From assembly GCA_029747585.1 (NCBI GenBank), contig JAPEVF010001248.1:1-11928 (forward strand): 11,928 nt of DNA, read 5' to 3'. Under the pieces are notes generated by a model. It made no database searches. It saw only the letters and a list, made by a program, of their open reading frames with translations, and was not told the origin of the DNA. Origin of the DNA: Pleurotus djamor (Eukaryota > Basidiomycota > Agaricomycetes > Agaricales > Pleurotaceae). A program made the translations under genes and the position numbers. Shown in pieces: positions 11,256 to 11,928 of the stretch; position 1 is the stretch's first letter; each line of letters opens with the position of its first letter.

Positions 11256-11928
<673 letters not shown>

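Overview
The window looks like nuclear DNA of a white-rot Agaricomycete (Basidiomycota). It holds two class II fungal haem peroxidase genes, broken up by many 49-60 bp GT-AG introns, and a catalase gene with the same intron style. Peroxidase 1 resembles the Pleurotus-type versatile peroxidase more than Phanerochaete-type enzymes, but the order cannot be fixed from this sequence. Six N bases at five sites (2179, 3017, 6124-6125, 6171, 7805) show this is draft-quality sequence.

Layout. (1) 103-2705, plus strand: an unrecognised protein of about 850-870 residues. Its C-terminal part is a degenerate tandem repeat rich in Ser, Pro and Asp, and its frame breaks at the N at 2179. (2) 4046-2884, minus strand and convergent with (1): a catalase gene of five exons that keeps the distal haem pocket but stops before the region carrying the proximal tyrosine, so it is a 3'-truncated pseudogene. 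(3) 4102-5640: no confident gene, apart from a short stretch faintly like a dynamin GTPase motif. (4) 6028-7890, plus strand: a 15-exon versatile-peroxidase-like gene with its own promoter. (5) 7902-10900: about 3 kb with no recognisable gene. (6) 11256-window end, plus strand: the first five exons of a second, paralogous peroxidase.

Peroxidases 1 and 2 are tandem copies in the same orientation. They share exon phases, near-identical lengths of the first exons, recognisable intron 1 sequence and about 320-370 bp of collinear upstream DNA, including an inverted CCAAT box 29 bp before the TATA box. Both proteins have a signal peptide and a Lys-Arg propeptide end, so they should be secreted enzymes that use hydrogen peroxide to attack lignin. 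Peroxidase 1 has the surface tryptophan of versatile/lignin peroxidases and a manganese site in which one glutamate is replaced by aspartate. Peroxidase 2 has both N-terminal manganese-site glutamates; its other diagnostic residues lie outside the window. I see no mobile element, CRISPR array, RNA gene or clearly novel system. The best leads are the altered Mn site, the beheaded catalase, the shared promoter and the repeat protein.
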